This document shows positions 32,076 through 40,205 of a stretch of DNA of 64,000 nucleotides, piece by piece. Location: NCBI GenBank assembly GCA_963802795.1, contig CAWDJV010000004.1, positions 310,001-374,000 on the forward strand, read 5' to 3'. The position numbers were made by a program, and so were the translations under genes. Position 1 is the stretch's first letter; each line of letters starts with the position of its first letter. The notes beneath the pieces were generated by a model, which was not told the origin of the DNA, did no database searches, and worked only from the letters and a program-made list of their open reading frames with translations. Origin of the DNA: JAIBJN01 sp963802795. GTDB taxonomy: Bacteria; Actinomycetota; Thermoleophilia; Gaiellales; Gaiellaceae.

Positions 32076-32848
32076 TGCCGATCGGCGTCGAGCGCGTCGA
32101 CGGCGCGGCTGTCGTCACCGTCGACCGCCCCGAGGCCCTGAACGCCCTCGACCTCGAGCACCTCGAGTTACTGCGCGACCGCTTCGCCGAGCTCGCGGCC
32201 GACCCCGAGGCCCGCGTCGTCGTCCTCACGGGCGCCGGCGAGAAGGCCTTCGTGGCCGGCGCGGACATCAGGTACATGCAGGGCCTCGACGTCTACGGCG
32301 CGCGCCGCTGGGGCGAGCTCGGGCACGCCTGCGGCGAGCTGCTCGAGACGATGCCGAAGCCGACGATCGCGGCGATCAACGGCTTCGCGCTTGGGGGCGG
32401 CTGCGAGCTGGCGCTCGCCTGCGACCTTCGGCTCGCTTCGAGCACCGCGCGGCTCGGCCAGCCCGAGATCAACCTCGGAGTCCTGCCGGGCTGGGGCGGC
32501 TCGGTCCGTCTCGCCCGCACGACCACGCTCGGGTTCGCCAAGGAGCTCGTGCTGACGGGACGGCAGGTGGAGGCGGCCGAGGCGCTCGAGCGCGGGCTCG
32601 TGAACGCCGTCTACGAGCCCGGTGAGCTGCGCGAGAAGACGCTCGAGCTCTGTCGCGCGCTCGCCGCCAAGAGCCCGCTCGCCCTCGCGTACGCGAAGGA
32701 AGCGGTCAACCTCTCGCTGCAAGGCCCGCACGCCGCCAACCTGGCCGCCGAGGCGCGGCTCTTCGCCATGCTCTTCGCGAGCGAGGACCAGAAAGAGGGG
32801 ATGGCCGCCTTCGCCGAGAAGCGGCCGCCCGACTTCCGCGGCAGGTAA
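32075..32848 (+). CDS. enoyl-CoA hydratase/isomerase family protein
   Basis: 257 aa from GTG 32075, giving MPIGVERVDGAAVVTVDRPEALNALD, the normal crotonase N-terminus; longer frames are antisense-like. Oxyanion-hole segments AFVAGADIRYMQGL and GFALGGGCELALACDLR are intact, and both catalytic Glu of hydratases appear: one in the CELALACD helix and one in LGQPEINLGVLPG. It would hydrate enoyl-CoA in fatty- or amino-acid degradation. It follows the B12 mutase subunit through a coupling hairpin. Within the crotonase family exact substrate length is not predictable. Confidence 0.85.
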   Translation: MPIGVERVDGAAVVTVDRPEALNALDLEHLELLRDRFAELAADPEARVVVLTGAGEKAFVAGADIRYMQGLDVYGARRWGELGHACGELLETMPKPTIAAINGFALGGGCELALACDLRLASSTARLGQPEINLGVLPGWGGSVRLARTTTLGFAKELVLTGRQVEAAEALERGLVNAVYEPGELREKTLELCRALAAKSPLALAYAKEAVNLSLQGPHAANLAAEARLFAMLFASEDQKEGMAAFAEKRPPDFRGR

Positions 32849-32925
32849 CGGATCCCTCCCGGGGGCGCGGGAGACCAGCCCAGGTTGCAGACCGTTGCTT
32901 GGCTGCCCGTTGATAGCCTTTGAGG

Positions 32926-33010
32926 AGCGGGAGCCTCTGAACGGAGGCTGAGAGGCGGCCACGAGGCCGCGACCGCCACCACCTGATCTGGGTCATGCCA
33001 GCGAAGGGAG
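32926..33010 (+). ncRNA. TPP riboswitch (THI element)
   Basis: Conserved aptamer segments are visible in order: GGAGCCTC/GAGGCTGAGAGG (the CTGAGA core) at about 32930-32955, then ACCTGATCTGGGTCATGCCAGCG at 32981-33003 in pieces, followed by AAGGGAG. It lies directly before thiG. The terminal GAAGGGAG of the aptamer is also the Shine-Dalgarno sequence of thiG (ATG 33015), so ligand binding should block translation start directly. TPP would repress the thiG-thiS-thiE operon. Confidence 0.92.
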
Positions 33011-33014
33011 ACGA

Positions 33015-33794
33015 ATGACCACCCAGGAGCCGCTCGTCATCGCCGGACGCGAGTTCCGCTCGCGCCTCCTGACGGGTACCGGCAAGTTCGACACCTTCGA
33101 GACGATGCGGGCAGCGCTCGCCGCTTCGGGGACGGAGATCGTGACCGTCGCCGTCCGGCGCATCGACTTCGACGCCCCCGGCGACGACATCGCCGACTTC
33201 CTTCCGGAGGGCGTCCTCCTCCTCCCGAACACGTCCGGCTGCGAGACCGCAGAGGAGGCGATCCGCTCGGCGCAGCTCGCCCGCGCGGGCGGCCTTCCGG
33301 ACTGGGTGAAGCTCGAGGTCATCCCCGACCCGCGCTACCTGCTGCCCGACGCGGTCGAGACGCTGCGTGCCGCGGCGGCCCTCGTCGAGGACGGTTTCAC
33401 GGTGCTTCCCTACGTCCTCCCCGACCCCGTGCTCCAGAAGAAGCTCGAGGAGGTCGGCTGCGCGACGGTCATGCCCCTCGCCGCCCCGATCGGCAGCGGC
33501 CGCGGGCTCAAGCTCGTGGACACGATCAAGATCATGGTCGAGCAGGCCGAGGTGCCGCTCGTCGTCGACGCCGGGCTCGGCGCTCCGTCGCACGCCGCGG
33601 GAGCGATGGAGCTTGGAGCCGACGCCGTCCTCGTCAACACGGCCATCGCGAGAGCGGGCGACCCGGTCGCCATGTCCCACGCGTTCCGCCTGGCGGTCGA
33701 GGCCGGGCGAGAGGCCTTCCTCGCCGGGCTCATCGAAGAGCAGACGAGAGCGGAGGCCTCGAGCCCGCTCGCAGGCGCCGTTCACGAGGGATGA
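33015..33794 (+). CDS. thiG: thiazole synthase ThiG
   Basis: 259 aa. Motifs: LTGTGKFDTFETMRAAL, VTVAVRRID, LLPNTSGCETAEEAI, the Schiff-base lysine in DWVKLEVIPDPRYLLPD, and VMPLAAPIGSGRG followed by VVDAGLGAPSHAAGAMELGADAVLVNTAIA. It forms the thiazole phosphate of thiamin from deoxyxylulose phosphate, ThiS thiocarboxylate and dehydroglycine. It is first in the operon under the TPP riboswitch; the ThiS start overlaps its stop by 4 nt (ATGA). ThiO/ThiH, needed for dehydroglycine, is not in the window. Confidence 0.95.
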   Translation: MTTQEPLVIAGREFRSRLLTGTGKFDTFETMRAALAASGTEIVTVAVRRIDFDAPGDDIADFLPEGVLLLPNTSGCETAEEAIRSAQLARAGGLPDWVKLEVIPDPRYLLPDAVETLRAAAALVEDGFTVLPYVLPDPVLQKKLEEVGCATVMPLAAPIGSGRGLKLVDTIKIMVEQAEVPLVVDAGLGAPSHAAGAMELGADAVLVNTAIARAGDPVAMSHAFRLAVEAGREAFLAGLIEEQTRAEASSPLAGAVHEG

Positions 33795-33997
33795 CTGCGC
33801 GTGTCCAGGTCAACGGCCGCGAGCAGGCGCTCGTGGACGGCGAGACGCTCGCAGCGCTTCTCGACCGCCTCGGGGTCGGCGCCCGTTACGCGCTCGTGGA
33901 GCGCAACGGCGAGCCCGTCGAGCGGTCGCGCTACTCGGATGTGAGGCTCGAAGATGGGGACACCCTCGTCGTCGCACGACCCGTCGCCGGCGGCTGA
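33791..33997 (+). CDS. thiS: sulfur carrier protein ThiS
   Basis: 68 aa, the normal ThiS length, with the beta-grasp pattern VQVNGREQAL, TLAALLDRLGV, ALVERNGEPVERSRYSDVRLEDGDTLVVARPVAGG and the required C-terminal Gly-Gly that is thiocarboxylated by ThiF-type enzymes. It overlaps thiG by 4 nt, and thiE begins inside its last 44 nt. It supplies sulfur to ThiG. Confidence 0.93.
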   Translation: MTARVQVNGREQALVDGETLAALLDRLGVGARYALVERNGEPVERSRYSDVRLEDGDTLVVARPVAGG

Positions 33998-34595
33998 CTC
34001 CTTCGCGTCCGCGCGGCTCTACCTCGTCACCGGCGCGCGCCCGGACCTGGGCGAGCTCCTCGAGGCGGCAGTGCGGGGCGGGGTGGACCTCGTCCAGGTT
34101 CGCGAGAAAGAGCTCGCCGACGGCGCGCTCCTCCGCGTGCTCGAGGAGGCGCGGGCGGTGACGCGGCGGCTCGGGGTCCCGCTGGTCGTCAACGACCGGC
34201 CCGACCTGGCCGTCCTCGTCGGCGCCGACGCCGTCCACCTCGGCCAGGACGACCTGCCCGTGGCCTCCGCGCGGCGCTTCGGGCTTCCGGTCGGCCTCTC
34301 GACACACACGACCGCCGAGCTCGAGCAGGCCGAGGCCGAGGCCGACTACGTCGGCGTGGGGCCCGTCTTCGCCACGCCGACCAAGCCGGGGCGCCAAGCT
34401 GTCGGCCTGGAGCTCGTCCGGCATGCTGCCGCCCGCGCCCGGACGCCGTGGTTTGCGATCGGCGGGATCGACGAGGCGAACGTCGCCGAGGTCGTTGCCG
34501 CAGGAGCCGGCCGGATCGCCGTCGTGCGGGCGATCGGAGACGCCGAGGATCCCGAACGCGCGGCGCGGACGCTCCGGGAGGCGCTGCCCGCCTAG
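33954..34595 (+). CDS. thiE: thiamin-phosphate synthase ThiE
   Basis: 213 aa. ARLYLVTGARPDLGELLEAAVRGGVDLVQVREKEL, LVVNDRPDLAVLVGADAVHLGQDDLPV, GLSTHTTAELEQAEAEADYVGVGPVFATPTKPG and FAIGGIDEANVAEVVAAGAGRIAVVRAI are all diagnostic of ThiE. It joins thiazole phosphate and HMP-PP. ATG 33954 makes an unusually long 44-nt overlap with thiS; no later start gives the conserved LYLVT strand, so this start is preferred. Its stop and that of the convergent M23 gene share a CTAG. Confidence 0.93.
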   Translation: MGTPSSSHDPSPAADSFASARLYLVTGARPDLGELLEAAVRGGVDLVQVREKELADGALLRVLEEARAVTRRLGVPLVVNDRPDLAVLVGADAVHLGQDDLPVASARRFGLPVGLSTHTTAELEQAEAEADYVGVGPVFATPTKPGRQAVGLELVRHAAARARTPWFAIGGIDEANVAEVVAAGAGRIAVVRAIGDAEDPERAARTLREALPA

Positions 34596-35483
34596 GGATC
34601 GAGCCGAAGGAGGAGGTCGCTGACCGAGTGGTAGCCCGCCGGGGCCCTCGCCGCGCGGACCCACTGACGGAACGTCGGGGTCGTTGCGGTCACGCGCTTC
34701 CCCGGCTCGAAGGCGGCCAGCGCCGCGACGCTTGTATACGCCGGGCGTGACCGTGCGGCGGACGGTCGCCTCAGTGGGGACATCGAAGGTGATCGACCGC
34801 GCCGGCCTGCTGACCCAGCCGTTCGAGAGGCGGACTCTCTTGATGCGGACGCGGATGCGCGGTGGGTCGTAGTCGAGGTTGACCCGGGTGACCGTTCCCC
34901 AGACCTTCATCGAGAGCGTCTCGACGGCGGCCCGCGGCCGTGCATAGACGTGGCGGTACGCGGCGCGGAGCTTGCGGTAGGGGGAGCGAGCGGCGCCGCC
35001 GTTCGGATGCAACTCGAAGTGGAGGTGTGAGGCGATTCCGTTCGCGTCGCCCGAGTCGCCCACGTAGCCGATCAGCTGCCCTGCCCGCACTCGCTGGCCG
35101 CTCACGAGGCGCGGCGCGTAGGCGATTCGGTTGCGGCACCCGCCCCCGTTGTCGTTCCGGAGCGTCCGATCGTTGTTCAGATGGATGTACATGTACGTCG
35201 TACCGCTCCGGCCGTAGTGGTAGAGCATGCAGCCGGCCGAGCTCGAGCGGTGCTTCTCGACGCGGCCGCCCTCGACCGCCACCACCGGCGACCGCTTCGC
35301 CGCCATGATGTCGTTGCCCTGGTGCGATCCCTGCCAGCGCGGAGCACCGAAGTCGTCGATGTAGGAGACTTTCGCCACGACAGGGAAGATGAGGTGGGGG
35401 ACGGCGGCGCCGGCGGTCCCTGCGAAGGCCCACGTGGCAAGGAGGACGAGTGTGGTTCCGGCTGTCGTCCGGTGGCGGCTCAT
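34592..35483 (-). pseudogene. secreted M23 (LytM) peptidase, frameshifted near 34738
   Basis: About 297 aa across two frames. Starting at ATG 35483, a signal peptide (residues about 5-28) precedes a LytM domain with HxxxD in GSHQGNDIMAAKRSPVVAVEGG and the HxH motif in ASHLHFELHPNG; a C-terminal beta-rich region follows. After TVTPGVY the frame runs on antisense to thiE, whereas a one-base shift at about 34736-34740 (GGCGTATAC) continues TSVAALAAFEPGKRVT and ends at TAG 34592 in SVSDLLLRLDP, a sensible C-terminus just touching the thiE stop. The peptidase domain itself is intact. The enzyme would cleave peptidoglycan cross-bridges. Sequence error is as likely as true mutation. Confidence 0.7.
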
Positions 35484-35582
35484 GGATGAGCTGTCCGAGG
35501 TTCCGGCGCGGCGCTTGGGGGGCGCGAGCGTACCAGACGATTCAGCAGGATTCTGTAAAGACTTGAAACCGGACCGGCTCGA

Positions 35583-35588
35583 TAGGAT
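35583..35588 (+). promoter_or_regulatory. minus-10-like TAGGAT before etfB
   Basis: TAGGAT is 9 nt before GTG 35598, with no Shine-Dalgarno sequence, suggesting a leaderless etf operon mRNA. Confidence 0.4.
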
Positions 35589-35597
35589 CCGCCTCCG

Positions 35598-36377
35598 GTG
35601 AAGATCGCCGTCTGCGTCAAGGAGGTGCCGGAGGCGTCCGCGCGCACGCGGATCGACCCCGCAACCCTCCGTCTCGACAGGAGCGGCACGGCCGCTCTCA
35701 ACCCCTTCGACGCGCATGCCCTGGAGGAGGCCCTCCGGATCAAGGAGCGGACGGGCGAAGGCGAGGTCGTCGCGCTGATGATGGCCCCCGAGCGCGCCGC
35801 CGACTCGCTCCGAAAGGCCCTCGCCGTCGGCGCGGACCGGGCTGTCCACGTGGCCGACGACACCCTCGTCGGCTCGGATCTCGTGGCCACTGCCCGCGTG
35901 CTCGCCAAGGCACTCGAGGGAGAGCAAGCCGATCTCGTCCTGCTCGGTCAGCAGGGCGGCGACTCCGACGGCGCGGTCCTCGGCGCGGCGCTCGCCGACC
36001 TCCTGCAGCTTCCCGTCGTCTCGCAGGCGGCGAGCCTCGAGCTCGAGGGAGGCAAGGCGACCGTCAAGCGCCAGACCGAGTACGGCTACGACGTCATCGA
36101 GGCCCCCCTCCCGTGCGTGGTCGCCGTCTCGGACGCGATCAACGAGCCTCGCTATCCCTCCTTGAAGGGGATCATGGGCGCCAAGAAGAAGGCCTACGAC
36201 ACGAAGTCGGCAGCCGACCTCGGCGTCTCGGCCGGCGAGGTGGGCGAGGAGGGCTCGAAGACCGAGGTCCATGCGCTGGCCGACCCGCCCGCGCGAGGCG
36301 ATTCCGCGCGTATCGAGGACGACGGGAAGGCCGCGGAGGCGATCGTGTCCTATCTCGCGGACCGAAAGCTGATCTGA
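35598..36377 (+). CDS. etfB: electron transfer flavoprotein beta subunit
   Basis: 259 aa. IAVCVKEVPEASARTRIDPATLRLDRSG is the standard beta-subunit N-terminus, with NPFDAHALEEALRIKERTGEGEV, LLGQQGGDSDGAVLGAALADLL and the signature VKRQTEYGYDVIEAPLPCVVAVSDAINEPRYPSLKGIMGAKKK spread through the rest. With EtfA it carries electrons from acyl-CoA dehydrogenases to ETF-quinone oxidoreductase. GTG start follows a TAGGAT box. Its TGA is directly followed by the etfA ATG. Confidence 0.95.
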   Translation: MKIAVCVKEVPEASARTRIDPATLRLDRSGTAALNPFDAHALEEALRIKERTGEGEVVALMMAPERAADSLRKALAVGADRAVHVADDTLVGSDLVATARVLAKALEGEQADLVLLGQQGGDSDGAVLGAALADLLQLPVVSQAASLELEGGKATVKRQTEYGYDVIEAPLPCVVAVSDAINEPRYPSLKGIMGAKKKAYDTKSAADLGVSAGEVGEEGSKTEVHALADPPARGDSARIEDDGKAAEAIVSYLADRKLI

Positions 36378-37337
36378 ATGGGAATCCTCGTCTACCTGGA
36401 AGACCACGAGGGAGAGCTCGTCAAGGGCTCGCTCGGGGTGCTCGGCAAGGCCTCCCAGCTCGCCGGCGACGTCGCGGCGGTCGTGTGCGGCTCGGGCGTC
36501 GGAGACCTGGCGGCGCAGGCGGGGCGTTACGGCGCCGGCCGGGTCTACGTGGCCGAAGACCCCGCGCTCGAGGCGCCGCTCCCGCAGCCGCGTGTCGACG
36601 TCCTCGCCAAGCTCGTCGGCGAGCAGAGCTTCGACACCGTCCTCTTCGGCGCCTCGGTCCTCACCGCGGACGTCGCCGCGGGCCTCGCCGCCCGTCTCGG
36701 CGCAGGGCTCAACTGGGACCTCGTCGACCTGGAGACCAGGGACGGGAAGCTCGTCGGCCGCCGGCCTGCCCTCCAGGATTCCGTCTACGTGGACGTGGGG
36801 TGGAAGGGCGAGCCCCGCCTGGCGCTCGTCCGCTCGGGCACCTTCGAGCCTGTCGAGAGCGGGGGGGAGGCCGACGTGGAGGCCGTCCCGGTCGAGATTG
36901 AGAGCTTCTCGACGCAGGCGGTCATGGTCGAACGCGCCCACGCGGAGAGCGAAGGCCCTTCCATCGAGGACGCGGACGTCATCGTCGCAGGGGGCCGCGG
37001 GCTCGGGTCGCCCGAGAAGTTCGGCCTCCTCGAGCAGCTTGCCGAGGCGCTGGGCGGCGCCGTCGGGGCCACCCGCGCGGTCGTCGACGCAGGCTGGTAC
37101 CCGTACTCGGCGCAGGTGGGCCAGACAGGCAAGACGGTCGCTCCGAAGCTCTACTTCGCCTGCGGCATCTCGGGGGCGATCCAGCACAAGGTCGGCATGC
37201 AGGCGTCCGGGACGATCGTCGCCGTCAACAAGGATCCGAACGCGCCCATCTTCGAGTACGCGGACCTCGGAGTCGTCGGGGACCTCCACGAGATCGTCCC
37301 CAAGCTGACGCAGCTCGTGAAGGAGCGACGAGCGTGA
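36378..37337 (+). CDS. etfA: electron transfer flavoprotein alpha subunit
   Basis: 319 aa. The C-terminal FAD-binding domain is clear: VVAGGRGLGSPEKFGLLEQLAEALGGAVGATRAVVDAGW, YSAQVGQTGKTVAPKLYFACGISGAIQHKVGMQ and IVAVNKDPNAPIFEYADLGVVGDLHEIVP (read in segments). It completes the ETF heterodimer. It starts immediately after etfB and its stop overlaps the ETF-QO GTG by 4 nt, giving a three-gene electron-transfer operon. Confidence 0.95.
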   Translation: MGILVYLEDHEGELVKGSLGVLGKASQLAGDVAAVVCGSGVGDLAAQAGRYGAGRVYVAEDPALEAPLPQPRVDVLAKLVGEQSFDTVLFGASVLTADVAAGLAARLGAGLNWDLVDLETRDGKLVGRRPALQDSVYVDVGWKGEPRLALVRSGTFEPVESGGEADVEAVPVEIESFSTQAVMVERAHAESEGPSIEDADVIVAGGRGLGSPEKFGLLEQLAEALGGAVGATRAVVDAGWYPYSAQVGQTGKTVAPKLYFACGISGAIQHKVGMQASGTIVAVNKDPNAPIFEYADLGVVGDLHEIVPKLTQLVKERRA

Positions 37338-39033
37338 CGGCCCGGCCCGCGGACTTCCCGCCGCCGTTCGACTGGCGCGAGTTCGTCGCGGAGCCGACCG
37401 ACCCGCCCGACGAGCGCATCGACGTGGGAGTCCTGATCGTCGGCGCCGGTCCCGCCGGGCTCGCCGCGGCGGCTCGGCTCGGGCAGCTCCTCGAGGAGCG
37501 ACCCGCCGTTCGCGAGCGCCTCGGGGAGGTGCCGGTTGCGGTCGTGGAGAAGGGGCGGGCGCCCGGCGCGCAGCTGCTCTCGGGCGCGGTCGTGAACCCG
37601 CGCGCGTTCCGCGAGCTCTTTCCCGGGCTCCACACGGAGGAGCTGCCGCTCCGCCAGCCCGTATCCGCGAGGGCGTCTACTTCCTGACGGCGAAACGGCA
37701 CGTGCGCGTGCCGGCGCCGCCGACCATGTGGAACCACAACCACTACGTCGCCTCGGTCTCCGAGATCGCGCGCTGGCTCGCCGAGCGCGCCGAGGAGCTT
37801 GGCGTGACGATCGTCCCGGAGACGAGCGCCAGGACGCTCCTCGTGAGCGGCGGCCGGGTCGTGGGCGTCCGCACCGGCGACCGGGGCCGCGGGAAGAAGG
37901 GAGAGGAGCTGCCCAACTTCGAGCCGGGCTCCGACATCCGCGCCCGCGTGACGATTCTCGCCGAGGGGACGCAGGGCCATCTCGCCGGCGTCGCCTCCTC
38001 CCGGTTCGGGCTCACGTCCCGCCCGCAGGTCTACGCCCTCGGCGTCAAGGAGGTCTGGGAGGTTCCGAGCCCGCCCAACCGGATCATCCACACGATGGGG
38101 TGGCCGCTCCGGGGCGGCAAGAGCTACCGCGAGTTCGGCGGCAGCTTCATCTACCCGCTCGACGAGGACAAGGTGGCCCTGGGCATGGTCGTCGGGCTCG
38201 ATTACACGGACGCGACGCTCTCGGTGCACGATCTGCTCCAGCAGCTCAAGACCCATCCGTTCGTGCGCCGCATCCTCGCAGGGGGCACGCGCATCGCCTG
38301 GGGCGCGAAGACGATCCCCGAAGGGGGTTTCCAGGCGCTCCCCGACAGCTTCTCGTTCCCGGGCGGGATGCTCGTCGGCGACTCCGCCGGCCTCGTGAAC
38401 GTGCCGGCGCTCAAGGGGATCCACTATGCGATGAAGTCCGGGATGCTCGCAGCCGAGGCGGCGTTCGAGGCGGCCAGCCCGGGCTCCACCGCCTGGGCGC
38501 CGGGCGCCCTGGAGGGGTACGACGAGGCGCTCCGCGCCAGCTACGTGTGGACCGACCTCGAGCGCGTCCGCAACCTGCGGCCGGCCTTCAAGCACGGATT
38601 CGTCGGCGGCTCGCTGCTCGCCGGGCTCTCCCTGAACACGCTCGGCAAGCTGCCGCCCGGGACGATGGAGCTCGAGCGCGACGCCGAGGTGCCGGTCGAC
38701 GTGGGCGACCGCGCGAAGGGCTACCCGACCCCGGACGGGGAGCTCGTCTTCGACAAGCTCTCGAGCGTCTACCTGTCCGGGAACCGAACGCGCGACGACG
38801 CGCCCAGCCACCTGCGCGTGGACACGAAGGTCCGGCGCGAGGTGGCCGAGGCCTGGGCGCACATGTGCCCGGCCCAGGTGTACGAGGTCGCCGCCGACGC
38901 GAGCCCGGCCGGGAACGTCGTCGACGTGGAGGTGACGGCGTCGAACTGCGTCCAGTGCGGCGCCATCTCGGCGAAGGGCGGGCGCCTGACGCCGCCCGAG
39001 GGCGGGGACGGCCCCGAATACAGCCTGATGTAG
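37334..39033 (+). pseudogene. ETF-quinone oxidoreductase (FixC-like), frameshifted near 37662
   Basis: About 566 aa across two frames. The first frame (GTG 37334) carries the FAD loop VLIVGAGPAGLAAAARLG and KGRAPGAQLLSGAVVNPRAF up to LRQPV; the second, shifted at about 37661-37663 (CCCGTATCC, one base missing), continues IREGVYFLTAKRHVRVPAPP and runs to the end. The membrane-association and FAD C-terminal parts are normal (YVWTDLERVRNLRPAFKHG). The iron-sulfur region has Cys in HMCPAQVYE and NCVQCGAIS: only three cysteines where ETF-QO normally has four. It would pass electrons from ETF to quinone. The single clean break favours sequence error. Confidence 0.8.
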
Positions 39034-39979
39034 GAGCGGCGGCGGCCGCGATCGCCGGCCGCCTCCACCGGACGCCCCTTTCTCGTCCGAGTCGCTCGGG
39101 CGCGTCTTCGGCGGCCGGGCGTACCTGAAGGCGGAGCTCTTCCAGAAGACCGGCAGCTTCAAGCCGCGGGGCGTCCTCGCGAAACTCGCCTCGCTGACGC
39201 CCGAGGAGCGCTCCCGCGGCGCGATCGCGGCCTCGGCCGGAAACCACGCGGCGGCGCTCGCCTACGGCTGCGCCCTCGAGGGAATCGACTGCCTCGTCGT
39301 CATGTGGCAGGGCGCGAGCGAGCTCAAACGGGCTGCCACGCTCGGATACGGGGCTGCGGTCGACCAGGCGGCCGCCGGACCGACCGAGGTCTTCGAGCGT
39401 CTTGCCGACCTGCAGGAGCAGACCGGGCGCGTCGTCGTCCACCCCTTCGAGGACCCGCTCGTCGTGGCGGGGCAGGCGACCGTCGGGCTCGAGATCGGCG
39501 AGGACCTGCCGGAGGTGGACGTGGTCGTCGTCCCGGTCGGCGGCGGCGCGCTGGTCTCCGGGATCGCCTCCGCGCTCCCGCAGGCGCGGGTGGTCGGCGT
39601 CGAGCCTGTCGGATCGCGTGCCCTTCACGACGCGCTCGCGGCCGGCGAGCCGGTGCGGGTGATTCCAGATTCGGTCGCCGACGGGCTGAACGCGCCCTTT
39701 GCCGGGAGGCTCCCCCTCGAGCTCTGCCGGGAGCACGGAGTCGAGTCGGTGCTCGTCTCCGAGGAGGAGATCGCCGAGGGCTTCCGTTTCCTCTACCAGC
39801 GGGCGAAGCTGGCCGCAGAGCCGGCTGGAGCGGCCGGAGTCGCCGCTGTGCTGGCCGGCAAGGTGCCGGGCGTCGAAGGGTCGTCGGTGGCCGTCGTTGT
39901 CTCCGGAGGCAACGTGGTGGGCGAAACGGCCTCTGGTATCCTCAAGTCGTATCCCCCCGAGGCCGACTATGAAGACTGA
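39030..39979 (+). pseudogene. threonine dehydratase-family PLP enzyme, frameshifted near 39080 and without a visible start
   Basis: About 316 aa across two frames. The first frame gives GAAAAAIAGRLHRTPL; after a break at about 39078-39083 (CCCCTTTCTC, as if one T were missing) the second frame reads SSESLGRVFGGRAYLKAE and continues to 39979. The PLP lysine lies in KTGSFKPRG, the phosphate loop is VVPVGGGALVSGI, and NHAAALAYG and SGGNVVG match fold-type II serine/threonine dehydratases. No ATG, GTG or TTG opens the first frame, which abuts the ETF-QO stop. Threonine to 2-oxobutanoate is the likely reaction. It overlaps rpmE by 11 nt. Confidence 0.75.
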
Positions 39980-40190
39980 CATCCATCCTGACTACGTCGT
40001 CGCAACCGTCCGCTGTTCCTGTGGAAACGAGTTCCAGACCCGCTCTACGAAGCCCGAGCTTCATGTCGAGATCTGCTCAGAGTGCCACCCGTTCTACACC
40101 GGGAAGCAGAAGCTCCTCGACACGGGCGGCCGCGTCGAGCGGTTCCAGCGCCGCCTCGAGAAGGCCGGCGCTCGCCGCGACGACCAGTAG
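39969..40190 (+). CDS. rpmE: ribosomal protein L31, zinc-binding type
   Basis: 73 aa. MKTDIHPDYVVATVRC is the usual L31 opening. The zinc-binding cysteines are present: C16 and C18 in RCSCGNEF and C36 and C39 in ICSECHPFYTGKQK, so this is the C+ form. It overlaps the dehydratase end by 11 nt and precedes the DUF1385 and prfA genes, the common actinobacterial order. Component of the 50S subunit. Confidence 0.95.
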   Translation: MKTDIHPDYVVATVRCSCGNEFQTRSTKPELHVEICSECHPFYTGKQKLLDTGGRVERFQRRLEKAGARRDDQ

Positions 40191-40205
40191 GCGGCGTCGC
40201 CCGCG

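Noticed and set aside
33810..37289. 1159-codon minus-strand frame across the thi, M23 and etf genes
   Set aside because: Only the part from 35483 to about 34738 (M23 peptidase) has recognisable protein features; the rest is antisense to thiS/thiE and etfB/etfA and is low-complexity Arg/Ala/Gly, as expected from high-GC shadow frames.
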